Shown in pieces: positions 24,471-35,900 of a stretch of 64,000 nucleotides of DNA. The stretch comes from Trileptium ribeirensis (taxonomy: Eukaryota > Nematoda > Enoplea > Enoplida > Thoracostomopsidae). Position 1 is the first letter of the stretch; every line of letters begins with the position of its first letter. Location of the stretch: the NCBI GenBank assembly GCA_030248225.1, contig JASANE010024981.1, forward strand, positions 124,001 to 188,000, written 5' to 3'. The position numbers were made by a program, and so were the translations under genes. The notes beneath the pieces were generated by a model. It was not told the origin of the DNA, did no database searches, and was given only the letters and a program-made list of their open reading frames with translations.

Positions 24471-24501
24471 CAATCCATCAGGTTTGTGGTGCATAAGTAA
24501 T

Positions 24502-24646
24502 AGTTGTAGCACAGCTATCGTGCGTTAAGTGATTTGTACGCACGGTTGTGACGAGTGCAGACGAGTTCGTCAGCACGAGTTTGAACGATTTAAACAACAC
24601 AACAGTGCGTACAAATCACTTGACGCACGCCCGGTTGTGCTACAAC
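24502..24646. mobile_element. Foldback MITE
   Basis: Arms 24502-24542 and 24605-24646 are inverted copies (AGTTGTAGCAC at the outer ends, AAGTGATTTGTACGCAC at the inner ends) with only a few mismatches. They are separated by about 62 bases, so the whole can fold into a long hairpin. Non-coding. Confidence 0.65.
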
Positions 24647-26180
24647 TGACTTGGATACTAGAACACAACTAATTTAGCTAAACGTGCGTTACGTCATTTT
24701 GATGCACGGCTTTAACTATATAAGCTGTGTTACAAGATATTTTATTGTGCTATTTATCACATGCGTATGTTGCTATATGCAGTGCATGACGCTGTGTTAT
24801 TCACCAGTTCACTGAACTGATAGTTATTGCCTTACGTAAAACTTATAGTATTGTTGATACGCTGACTGAATTCGACTTCTGCCAGACTATGCATTATTAA
24901 ACTTATGTTGTATAACATTGCTTAATCTGGTTATTCTACTTTTTAGCTTTACAAATCCATGCCATCAATCGTGCAGTATTGGAACACATGATATGGCAAA
25001 TTTACCGGTTTTATGGTCCCATATTCAAGCTCAGACTGAAAAATTTTACTCATAATCTATCCAACTCAAAATGATATTACCAAAGATTTATATATTCACC
25101 ACCACAAGAACACAGAAAATTTCGCATGGCTTATTGTACCAATATGATATCATAAAATAAATAAAGTAATGATACTATAAAACAAATCGCCGTATGCATA
25201 CTCTGCGTAAACGCCTGTGCACCTATGCCAAGATTTAGAGTTGTACATGCCCTACCTCATATCATAAGTGCGCCTTGTAGCGCATTCTGATCAGCCATTA
25301 TGCCTAACTTCAGATCCGTACTTCTGTTATGAACACAAACGTGTTGAAGTAAACTCGGATAAAGCTGTACTTATTCTGGCTTTAACATATGTATGCATGG
25401 TGATAAGCTTTAGACTCATTTAACAAAGCTTTATGTTTGTGAGCAACAATTTGTATTTGTTGTATATCATTAATAATAGACCTTCTGCGTATATATCAAA
25501 AATGAGTATTCTTAGGTCACAGGTTATATTTTATTGGACAAAAATCATGTCACTGAAAGGATTAAATGTACTGGTTCTGTGAGTGCGTTCAATGCTACTA
25601 AAACGCTACCGTGATCAGAATGAATTTGCACTAATCCTTGTCATTAAATAACATTAACTAGTGACATATCTTATCGGCAAAGCTTTGTGTTTATGTTTCA
25701 TTTTCACGGTATGTGGCAACCCACTCGTTTAGTAAATAATTTTACAAAACTAAATTCGAGTGTAGCTAAGATGAGAAAGCTTATTCTAGAACCGTAATTT
25801 CATACAGAAATGCCTTTGTCGGCGAATGATCAACTGAAGAGAAAATTTCACTTTAATTAATATTATTTGAAAAAGAACCAAAGTAACACTGAGGGGCGGA
25901 AATAAAATGCAGGCCACCCCGTTCTCGATATACTAAGCCTAAGCCTTAGTCTTACCCTAAGCTAAGGTCCTTATATGATACATACACTATTAGCCTAAGC
26001 CTAAGTCGGGGGCTGTCGCCCCCGAACCCCCCGCTCTAAGCTGTTCTTTTTTCTAACATTATAACGTACCGCCCCAAAGGGTTACTTGGGGTGAAAAAGA
26101 AACAACAATGGAAACAAGCTCACAATAGCACATCCTTACGCCTAGCTATGTAACCAAAACCTATATATTTCCCGCCAGAA
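24647..26180. other. Intronic sequence with a telomere-like and hairpin patch
   Basis: 25930-26040 has two GCCTAAGCCTAAG words (the TTAGGC type of nematode telomere) flanking other CTAAG-rich sequence. They are followed by GGGGGCTGTCGCCCCCGAAC, a GC hairpin in AT-rich DNA. The rest is featureless. Confidence 0.4.
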
Positions 26181-26189
26181 TATAATCAG

Positions 26190-26370
26190 AAAGGAATGTA
26201 AATTCTTTTTGACCCTTGGCAACGAGCTTTCAGACAGCCAAAAGTAGTAAATAGCACATTTAGTGTGCAATATATTTGCTGTATAACACCATTATGCACC
26301 ATATTTTCTATAAAGCTGTGGATTTAACACAAAATAGTGTGTTTTCTCTAATTTTGTATAATAAGGGCTG
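26190..26370 (-). repeat. Interspersed repeat family A, inverted fragment
   Basis: On the minus strand it reads TTTACTACTTTTGGCTGTCT and neighbouring words of family A. The right part (TTTTCTATAAAGCTGTGGAT) is also seen near 31985, suggesting another fragment there. Confidence 0.4.
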
Positions 26371-26515
26371 GAGAAGAACGTGTCACTTAGCAAGAGTCCT
26401 TGTTACTGTCGATGCTATTGTAAAAACATCACCGATATTTGTATAAAATGTTATAAAAATAAGATACCAATCAAAAGGTCTCGTTTTGTTGTAATCAGAA
26501 CAATTCAAATTTTAC

Positions 26516-26778
26516 CCAAAATGTGGCTAGAATCGAACTATTTCGTGTGATTTGGAAGTTAACGCTGAGCGGTGGAATTGCTGATGAATTTCGTGGAATC
26601 GCCTGATGAGCGCTTTTTGACGGCCGAATGTTGTTTTTCACATCGAGCAATTGACGCAACTTTGTCGCCACTATATTTCGTAAATTATCACAGCCAAACT
26701 GATAAACAAGTCGACGAATATCAGTTTCGATTATTTCTGAAGGCGAAATATTATTCTCCTTTATTGAGCGGCGCAAAT
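26516..26778 (-). CDS. Exon of the BPI/LBP-like gene, first domain with conserved Cys
   Basis: The minus-strand frame runs from acceptor GAGATAG|AT (phase 1) to donor TTTTGG|GTAAAA (phase 0). The peptide contains ISPSEIIETDIRRLVYQ, then GCDNLRNIVATKLRQLL. This looks like the long helix of the first BPI domain, ending in the Cys that pairs with a Cys about 40-50 residues upstream. The phase matches the phase-1 end of the exon at 29416, with a 2.6-kb intron. The acceptor is only moderately good. The plus-strand frame 26572-26835 is a shadow. Confidence 0.5.
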
Positions 26779-29415
26779 CTATCTCAACAAGCGGGGTGGG
26801 GGACTTTACATGAAATCAGTTTTAAAGTCGCTTAGACTATAGAAAAGTGAGAGGGCATCCCGTGTTTATTTCTCGACTAAACAGTGTGGGACCGGTCGCA
26901 AGAAGTTGTATCTGAACCTTGTGTCCCCCTCATCTATGCCCATGGCTTCACATATCCGTAACTTGCATGTACTGGTAATATATACATCCAGATGCTTTAA
27001 AATCCTAATCGATGAACCTGGACATCGACCGACTTGGCAATGCATAGTACAAAATTATTCTTGTGTTTTTAATGGCTTTTCAACAATCCGTAGCAGCTAA
27101 GCATTCCTGTTTTCTTCATTTAGTACATAACTATCAGTCACCTTGAAAATCCACATAGCTAATTAGGTTGATAATAAGTGAAATGCAGCGAATATTATTG
27201 AGAAACCGCTACAATCCAGCCATAGTGTCTAGGAAAGAATTTTGATACTATGACACACTGCACGGCCAGACATTATGTGTGTCACAAAATTTGTCAACCA
27301 AGCATTGCTAGTAGACTATTTAACAATCACAGATTGTGTTGAGGTGGTGAGTGTACTAATGCAGTAAATACATATGTGAGTACAGTTATGTGAGAACTAA
27401 TATACAATGTGGCCATATAGATGATCAAATTTTTAAAGGCCGTTTGGGGTGCCAAAATTAATGGGCTTTGACGTTTCCAGATTTAAAACACATAGGTTTA
27501 AGTAGGTTGCCCAATGAGATGCCCGCTCTCGAATAAATTTGGTATAAATCAAGTTGGCACCAGAAATGTAGTTTCAATATTGGTCGATGGTGTGTTGTTA
27601 TAATGTGTTTGTTCTCAAAATTTTATTTACAAAATGAAACAATACCGTATAACACGGCTAGTACAATAAATTTCCTCCATTTCACAAGTTTAATATGAAC
27701 AACTAACCGTATTTGACAACTATCAATAAACCCAATTTCAAGCGATATTTTTGGTGCTAAATTAATTTGAACCAAACTTAGTGATGAACAGCCAACATAT
27801 AAATGAAGTATTCCTAATCAAACCGTCTTAATTCGACACTATCTGAGACTTCCTAATCAAACCGTCTTAATTTGACACTATCTCAGTGGGCACCACTTGC
27901 AGTAGTATTTGAATTACCTTTGAGACCCATGTCCTTGCATATATAAATGACAAATTGGTCATCAGACCATGACGCGCCTACGGTATAATGTACGGCAAAA
28001 ATGACGGTCATACAACGGTAAGTTGGTATATCCTAGCAAGCTCTACTTTTGCAAAAAGATTAATCGAAGTAGTATTTGTTGTTTGCTTCTAAATTTCTTG
28101 GATATTACGAAGAATACTTGTCAAAATTAAATATTTAGCAAGTTTATTTTGGTTATGTTTAGATTAAATTATCAAAATTCAAATTCTAATACCCTAATAC
28201 CCTAAGCAATACTGATCTTTTCTTTAGCTATGATCTAAAAACTCGCAAACTTTGTGCGCATTTATTTTGTTTACCATTACTTGTTTATATATACGTATTA
28301 AATAATTAAATGTTAATCTGCTGTATTGTCGATAACGGATGACGAATCAACCGGATATTTGGCGCAACGATAAAGTGGGCAATACTTGTACAATTGATAG
28401 ACAATATTAACTAATTGCGCAGTTTGGTGTACGAAAATGTCCTGAAAAAGTGGCCGATGGGCATGTACCTCCGGACCTCGTTCTCTCTTCCCTTGTTCGG
28501 CTCATCCAGACCAACCCGTGCTTATATGGGTATGGGACACAGTACTATCTTGGTAGTGAAGTAATGTGTCACACCTGTTAAAGATTTATTTTGTTATTAT
28601 TAGTTAACCGATTTTGCAACCAAAAGTTCATCTAAACGTATAAAGTTGGGTTGGGAACCCTAGGTCGCATCAAACATCGGGTCCCTGCTGCGTTAGCCTG
28701 AAGTGTTTGACAGAAGTGCGATAAATTGGTACACAGCATTACTCAATGTGAAAGCAGAGTGCCGGTGGCTAGAAGTCCATTATGGGGTCCTGTTTTCGGA
28801 TTACCTTAGAGCACATTCCAAATTACCGAGTCATAACATCCTTATCGAAAATTATTTGTTGTTATTAGTAAATTATCTTGATAGCGGTACTTGAAAATTT
28901 TATATTGATCGGAAAATAGTTGAATTTGTCAAAGCTAACTGCGCCTGTCAGCCCAAGGGCGCAGCATCAGCTTAGCGTTACAGTTATAATGCACCGCTTG
29001 CACTATGGTACGTTTAATAATTTCATCGCGTCAGCGCATATGTGAGGGTTGCTGTTGGAAAACTTTAGCTTTTGTTTGCAAATTTTTTATTGATATTTAA
29101 AACCAAATATGGAATTTTATACAAAATTAAACTGAAAAAATTTTAAAGCTGATTGGCTTCGTTGATGTACGAAGGTTAATAAACAACCTATAAAAAGGTA
29201 CCTGCATCAAAATTTTTATAAATTTTCGCAGTGCGGATTGTCATAAGTTGCCGTGATATAAACTATTAATACGCTTAACTATTAAGACACTTCTTCATCT
29301 TTCATATTTTTACTATGCGTAAATATCCCGAAAGTTTATAAGACTAATAGAAACGTTATCGCAAATTAAAGCTTCAGGCCCAATATTGAATATATTTTAA
29401 TTAATTAAACTTTAC
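26779..29415. other. Intron, no gene recognised
   Basis: AT-rich. It includes a two-copy tandem duplication of 39 bp at 27811-27886 (TTCCTAATCAAACCGTCTTA). The plus-strand frames 26906-27100 and 28703-28894 have no supporting motif. Confidence 0.4.
27811..27886. repeat. 39-bp tandem duplication, two copies
   Basis: Two nearly identical copies starting at 27811 and 27850, differing at few positions. The duplication is recent and local. Confidence 0.8.
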
Positions 29416-29686
29416 CTTTAAATCTGTCAGCGACATTTGGTGAGTTATAAATTTGTGGCATGGTTCGAAATTCAATTCTTGGCCGATCGATCGAACTGTC
29501 GCATCTCGATTCAAAATTCATTGACCCACGTTGGGTTGTCCTGACGTTGCTCGATTGGGTTTGTCCTAGCTGTCGGTGTTGTTGCCGAAGGGAAAGTTGA
29601 AGTTTATAATTTGAAATATGGGCAACCAAATGACCATCAAATCCGGTTGGACCAATTAGCGTTGCGATGCTGCTGTTGAATGATGC
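29416..29686 (-). CDS. Exon of the BPI/LBP-like gene, first domain
   Basis: This is the best-defined exon of the set. The minus-strand acceptor is TTTTTTTTCTTTCAAG|G and the donor is TTTAAAG|GTAAAG. It is 271 bases, phase 0 in and phase 1 out. The peptide begins ASFNSSIATLIGPTGFDGH. It then has HISNYKLQLSLR and MNFESRCDSSIDRPRIEFR, so a Cys is followed by a strand, as in the first BPI domain. The partner Cys would be GCDNLRN in the exon at 26516-26778. The stretch between (RQQHRQLGQTQSSNVRTTQR) is polar and may be a loop insertion. Confidence 0.6.
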
Positions 29687-29976
29687 CTTGAAAGAAAAAA
29701 AACGTAAATATAGCACAAATGTAAAAACAGGACACTATTTTTTTTAAATTAGAAGTTCCGCTAACTCTGCGAAAGAATTTCTTTCGTCGTGCGCAAGCAA
29801 ACATATATATTATGTGCTACGGCTATAGAGTTTTCGTTATGATGAATTATAAATCATTAAGTGCCGAATTTGAGAATGATATATTAATTGCTTTGTTATT
29901 TTGCAGAAATACAGCAAGTGGGGGCAGGAGGCACCCCTACATTTTGAGAAAGAGAAGGCCACAATAAGGCGGTTAC

Positions 29977-30174
29977 CCGCAAATCGACCGAATCGTTGTC
30001 CTCAAGTTTAAGGGACACCCCGTACTTCCGAACATCTTGCTGCTCCACAGAAGCGAATGCTAAGTTTTCACTTTGTTTATTAGAATTTAGTGTACTCAAT
30101 CCAACATGTTTTTCATTTCTATCAACGGCTAATATTCTTAAATACAATGAATACTCCGTATGCCTAGCTGACCA
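29977..30174 (-). CDS. Exon of the BPI/LBP-like gene
   Basis: The minus-strand frame of 66 codons ends at donor TTTGCGG|GTAACC (phase 0), joining in frame to 29686 across a 290-base intron. It begins near an acceptor-like TTGGACAG at 30175. The peptide includes TEYSLYLRILAVDRNEKH, then KYGVSLKLEDNDSVDLR. The left boundary is uncertain because the acceptor has a poor pyrimidine tract. Codon composition and the agreement of both phases favour a real exon. The plus-strand frame 29996-30202 is a shadow. Confidence 0.5.
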
Positions 30175-31340
30175 CTGTCCAATTCAGGTTAACACCAAGT
30201 GAGCAGTTTTTGTAACAACTGTCAACACGACCCCGACATTGTTTGCAAGCATTTGCCAGACTGCGACAGAAAATTAGTTTGGTATTTCGACAGCATTTGT
30301 ACGAGGAAGAACCTAAAAATAATCTATTCACTTGTAATGTTGTAAGCGCTTGGGTAGGCGAATTCCCAAAAACCGTGAAAACCGGATTTTCATTGATAAA
30401 AACAAAAACACAAAGACAAAAGTTGAGTATGATGTTAAAGTATAGCTATGTAATAAAAACTGTCGTGTATTAACAGCCGAGAGATGTGATTTAACACCGA
30501 ATGAAAAATCATTTGAACCGTTGTACCTTTAGCTCGGACGCAGCCAAAAGTAATAAAGATACACTGTATCAATGTATGCTTGTAACAAAATAATTTTCAT
30601 TTCTATGAGCCTGTGAATTTTAACACAAAACGCAGTATTTTCGCTAAGTTAGTCTACTAAAGGCCCAGCTGTATAAGAAACAGTTTTTAGTATTTTCAAA
30701 ACAATTTAGTTGGAACTCTAGTATATGTTTGGCTGTAGGTCTCAATAACAAGATTCTCATTATTTACCTCACTGATTTCGCTATAATTTAATGTGATGCT
30801 TTATTACTATAACGTTATAATGAACACTTAAAACAGCAGAGCCGTTGTGAAAAAACATTAATTATCAAACATTAAACTATTAGCTAAACGCAACCCCCGA
30901 GTCATGCTAATAAATGTTATTAATTTAACGATATTGCAAGTGGGAAGCAATAATCTTGCTCCCAACACAGTTTTTTTGGAATATTCTGAAATCTAAAATT
31001 TTAAAAAATCTACATTTCCAGTTATGTTACGATATTTCTAGTTATCATATGAGAGAAGCAAGCGATTTTCACCTTCACGCCAAACGAAAATTAAAAATTC
31101 TAATGTGGACCAAATGTAATGCTTCTAAACTATGTTATGGTCCGTTGATAGAACGTTTAAATAGTGGATTTAACAATTGTAGGCCTAAAATTTTATATTT
31201 CTTGTTCTGTATCTACAGACAAGTGACGTAATTGACAAATCATATATAGAAGCAGCCGTGGTATTTCAAAACAATAATCATAAAGAAACAGGAATGTTTT
31301 TAAAGAAAGTATGTGACATATTGACTAATAAAACGTTTAC
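30175..31340. other. Intron with a family-A fragment
   Basis: 30500-30680 carries an inverted family-A fragment (minus strand TACTTTTGGCTGCGTCCGAG). The plus-strand frames 30243-30473 and 30956-31231 are Lys/Ile-rich and without recognised motifs. Confidence 0.35.
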
Positions 31341-31672
31341 GCGAAGTTTAAGGTATGAATTTCCGCTCATAAATACGAGTATTTTTGGCATTCGTTCATC
31401 AACGAGATCATCACTTGTTGTATCATCACTGATGAAGGCGCTATGAGAATCATTGTGCTGATTCAGAATCATATATCCGACGTCGAAATCTCGCTGAAAC
31501 CGAACAAACCCAATTCGATGAGTCTCGATACAGCTTGACTGGTTCCGTCCGAAACATCGACGGATAACCGGGACCCGTTCTTGCGAGCGAAACCGAGCCG
31601 TGAATGATTGTGAGATATCGCGAAGCAAATGACGCAGTCCGAACGGAGTTAAATGAATAACGCTGGTAGCGG
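31341..31672 (-). CDS. Possible N-terminal exon of the BPI/LBP-like gene
   Basis: A strong minus-strand acceptor (ACCATCTTTCAG) at 31673 opens a frame of about 110 codons, phase 1 in. It reaches a GTAAAC donor at 31340 with phase 0 out, which fits the exon at 30174. The peptide begins with a VIHLTPFGLRHLLRDI segment, reminiscent of the 'itp.Gl..l' start of mature BPI-family proteins. It has two Cys close together (RRCFGRNQSSC). An upstream exon with the start codon and signal peptide is expected but was not found; the BEL element at 32422 lies in the way. The family fit is weaker than for the other exons. Confidence 0.4.
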
Positions 31673-32421
31673 CTGAAAGATGGTAATTATACAGCAGAAC
31701 GCTTCGGAGCGTCGGGATTCAAGTTACAGTACATATTTCAAAATTTTAAACCAGTTTTTACTAATTGTGAAGATTTTCTTATATTTGAGCGTAAATAAGC
31801 ACATGGAATTATGTACATATTTTTCCAACGACATAGTATATATTTAATATTGAAATTCATTAAGCAAAAAATCACAAAAGATAAAAAGATCCAAATGTTG
31901 AGACATTTAAACATTTACATACCTACCAAAAAGTTATAAAATGCACAAAAGGTACAACGTATTTTGCCGGGATATCCTCCTTTTCTATAAAGCTGTTGGT
32001 TTAGTACAAAACTGTCACTTGTCTTTACTCATTGCTCTTCAGACTCAACGGATGTTGGTAAAACTTTGTGCTGAATAAAATAATACAATTTTTTTCGCTT
32101 AGTACAGATCTGAAATTGGAAATATGGAAATGCACTAAAACTTATATATACTCAAAATTCTAACTCATTCTTACTTACTCAAAATTTTTGAACTATTAAA
32201 AGTCGTCGATATATTAGATTCATTAAATAGTTTTGGAACTTTGAAAGGTCGAATATGGCAATCTTCGGCTCGACTCCAGGTGTTTTTGGTACATTCTAGT
32301 AATGTATCTTTTTAACTTTTATTTCGATTTAGAATGGTTAGATGTTGTTACAGTGTCGATTTGAATACTGAATAAAAGCGTGGTTGTTGGCCGTTTGGAT
32401 TGACATATCAGTTTATGTGTT
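31673..32421. other. AT-rich flank of the BEL element, nothing recognised
   Basis: No open frame on either strand with plausible signals. A family-A-like fragment may lie near 31920-32050. Confidence 0.35.
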
Positions 32422-32568
32422 TGTTATGATTCGTGAAGACTATGAATATTAGCTATAACATTTGAATATATTGATATGCGTAAAGCTGATGTTGTTGTTC
32501 CTCATTTTGCTTATATTGTTTTTCATTCCTAAAGAAAACAGTGTTGCGTCAACGTGTTATAATTATTA
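32422..32568 (+). repeat. Left LTR of the BEL element
   Basis: It starts TGTTATGATTCGTG and ends TTATAATTATTA, just before a TGG primer-binding site. It matches 40091-40237 at 146 of 147 positions; the only difference is ACAG against AGAG near the 3' end. Confidence 0.9.
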
Positions 32569-32583
32569 TGGTCCTTCGGTCCT
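32569..32583 (+). promoter_or_regulatory. Primer-binding site (tRNA primer)
   Basis: TGGTCCTTCGGTCCT directly follows the left LTR and begins with TGG, complementary to the CCA end of a tRNA. The corresponding site in the minus-strand BEL element (rightmost interior, near 46043 reading left) reads TGTTCCTTCAGTACGG and is similar. Which tRNA is used was not determined. Confidence 0.6.
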
Positions 32584-32766
32584 ATAGTTTTTCTTAACGT
32601 CTATTGCTGCATTCTGTGTTGCTCGGTAGCGTTAAGGTGTTTATTTGAACCATTGTTCCGTTCGCCGAATTGCGAAACTTGGTCATATTGTGTCGTACTG
32701 GTTTCACAGCAGTCACATTTCGAAAGCGGAGTGGAACTTTTGGAAGCGGAAAAACGCGAAGTTGAT

Positions 32767-32772
32767 GTAAGT
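32767..32772 (+). promoter_or_regulatory. Candidate 5' splice site in the element leader
   Basis: GAT|GTAAGT, a consensus donor, lies in the leader upstream of Gag. Joined to the acceptor before the second ORF (38671-38672) it would give an env-style subgenomic mRNA. Confidence 0.45.
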
Positions 32773-32943
32773 GTTCAAATCAAATATCGTATTGTTTTAA
32801 ATTACAAATTATTCAGAAACGAGGGTCGGTTAGAGGTGTTGCACATAATTGCGTTTGCCAGGTTGTGTGGCTACTCACTTGTGTAATACAAGGTAACCTT
32901 TGAAGGTGCTTGTTGCAATTTCTTGCTTTGATTTACATTCGTC

Positions 32944-35900
32944 ATGCTTGGTGTTGAAGGAAGTTCCGAAAACCCTGAACAATTAAATAATAATAGTGAT
33001 GTTCTTTTGGCTAAAGCAAGGCGCAAAGTTACTCGCTCTGCTACAACAGTGCACATTAAGCAAGTGAATGATAGGTTGTCAGTAGTTGATCGCACCAATG
33101 TGGACGAAGCCCGGTTGACAAAGTTAAAATTGGAAAGCTACAAAAATGAGTTAATTCAATTAGATACAACAATCGCCAAGTCTATTAAAAATGAAACATC
33201 GTTAGAAAAAGAGGTGGAACAAAATTTTCGGTATCAGGATAACTTGACTGAAAATATTCAGAGATTGCAATTACAAATAGATGAGTTCATGCGTTTTTCG
33301 GGCCCTGAGTCCCCGATGAACGATGTTCCCATCGCTGCCGATCGGCTACCTGCTCGCATTTCGACTCCTAAGCTGCAGCTTACAGAGTTTGACGGCGATC
33401 CGTTGCGTTGGGAGGAGTTTTGGGATGACTTTTCTTGCAGTGTTGACATTCGAACAGATTTGTCGACTATCGATAAATTCAAAATCTTGAAACAATCTCT
33501 CAAAGGTGAGGCACTACGTGTCGCGGATGGCTATTTTTTGACACAGAAAAACTACGAGGAAGTGAAAGCTGCACTACAGGACAGATTTGGTGACCCTCAA
33601 GTGGCTATATTTGCACATTTTGAGGCTTTGTTAGAATTGCCCCAGGCTTCCCATGATGTGGGACAATTAGTTCAAATTCGAGATAAGTGCGAAGCACATA
33701 TACGTAGTCTCACTGCACTTGGTTTAACTGAAAACACATTTGGCCAGGTTTTTGCACCAATCCTCTTGTCTAAATTTCCCCGTTTTGTTAAGATGGAGCT
33801 TCATCGGCGAAACGGCTCACAGAAATGGACTTTATCTGCGCTTCGTGATCACTTGAAGGAAGAGATTGATGTACGAACAAAAAGCGACAGATCCTTTGGT
33901 TCCCATCTAACGCAGCAGCCGAGCGACAAACAGGGCATCGACAAGACTGGAAAAGGCAAACAACCTAAATTCAGAACTGGAACAACTTTGGTGGTTAGTG
34001 GAAAGTCTAAAAAGTCGAACCGAGACGTTGTGTTCGATATTCGTGCATGTGTTTTTTGCGGTGACAACCATCCGAACTGGGAATGTTCTAAATATTCGTC
34101 AGCCAAAGAGCGCCTACAAAAAATGAAGGATAGGTGTTACAGGTGCCTTAACAAAGGTCACAAAATAACAGAATGCAAAAGTAACCGGGCGTGTTTTTAC
34201 TGCCAGAAAAACAACCACAATAGCAGTATTTGTTTCCAACAGTTCGGTAGTCCTGCGGGACATAAGTCAAATCTGGCATTGTCACGATCATTAAACCCGT
34301 TGGCGGAAGAGTTCGTGATGACTACAGATGAAGTGACGTCGAAACCTGTAAACCAGATCAACATTACTCCGAGTGCGACCTCATCAAGAAAGACGGTTGT
34401 GATGGAATCAGCGTTGGCTAACGTATCAGGGCTGAAAGGATCTGCAAAGGCTCGGATAGTTTTTGATTCAGGCAGCACTTTGTCTTTTGCAAGATCTAAG
34501 CTGATTCGGCAAATTGGGGCGCGTAGTATGGGAAAATCTGCGACTGTGTTTAGCCGTTTCGGCGATGCCCATGGGACGCATAAAGACTACACAAAGGTCA
34601 ACGTCTTGCTGCATCTGAGGGATGGCTCGTCGCTTAGTTTATGTGTCAATGAGGTACCGCAAGTTTCAACACCGATTCGACTTGTGCCTATACAATTAAA
34701 CAGCGTAGGGTCTGTTGCTTCGGAAGCTGAGCTTGCCGAGGTCATTGTCGACCATGCGTTGGATGCAGAAATTGACATTTTGATTGGTTTAGACCATTAT
34801 TATGATATCGTGGGGATGGAACAGTGGAAATGTCCCAATGGTCTAGTTGTCAAGCAAACATCTCTGGGCAAAATACTGACGGGTTGTTTTTCTGGTGACA
34901 CATCCAGTTTGAGCAACGCTGTCACGGATCATTTGATGCTAACGGTAACGAAGACATGTCATAATAATGAGTGCAATGATCTTGAATGGATGTGGCGACT
35001 TGAAGGTATCGGCATACGAGACGATCCCGGGACACCGAGCGACGAAATTGCTTTGGAACACTACAATCGTACTGTTCGGTTTAGCGGATGTCGGTACCAA
35101 GTTCAATGGCCCTTCAAATCGGATGCCCCCGAAATAGCGGTCAATTATGAATTGTCACTTCAACGGCTAAAGGGTGTACAGAGGAAGCTTCGCGGTGACC
35201 ATGATTTGCTCAACAAGTATCAGGGCATACTCGATGACCAATTGGCACAAGGTGTCATAGAGGTTGCACCTGAGGTTCCTGAAGGTATAGTTTCGTATAT
35301 GCCACATCACGCAGTTGTAACTCCAAGCAAGGAAACGACTAAGGTAAGAATAGTGTTTGATGCGTCTGCCAAAGACAACACCTGGTCGATGAGTTTGAAT
35401 GAGTCAATGCATCGTGGACCTGTGTTCTTAAACGATCTTTGCGGGTTAATTATTCGTTCAAGGCTAGGTGCTATTTTAATTACAAGTGACGTCGAAAAAG
35501 CATTTTTACAGATTGAGCTCCAACCGCAGCACCGTGACTGTACACGATTTCTTTGGCTCAAAAACCCGTTAGGCGATACAACCGCTGAAAATATTGAAAT
35601 CCTACGATATACCAGGGTCCCATTCGGTGTCAAGGCGAGCCCATTTCTTTTAGCGGCCACCATTATACATCATATGAATCGTTTGGACACCGCTAATGCC
35701 GCCAAAATAAAGAACAATACGTACATGGACAACGTTTTGGTGTGCGTTGAAAATTACACGGAAGCGATAACCTTCTACAACGAAGCAAAAGCAGCGTTTG
35801 CGGATATTTCAATGAACCTGCGTGAGTGGTATTGTTCGGATTCAACATTTATTGAGCGGTTACCTGTTGCAGATCAGGGAAAAAGTCGTAGCCCATCTGT

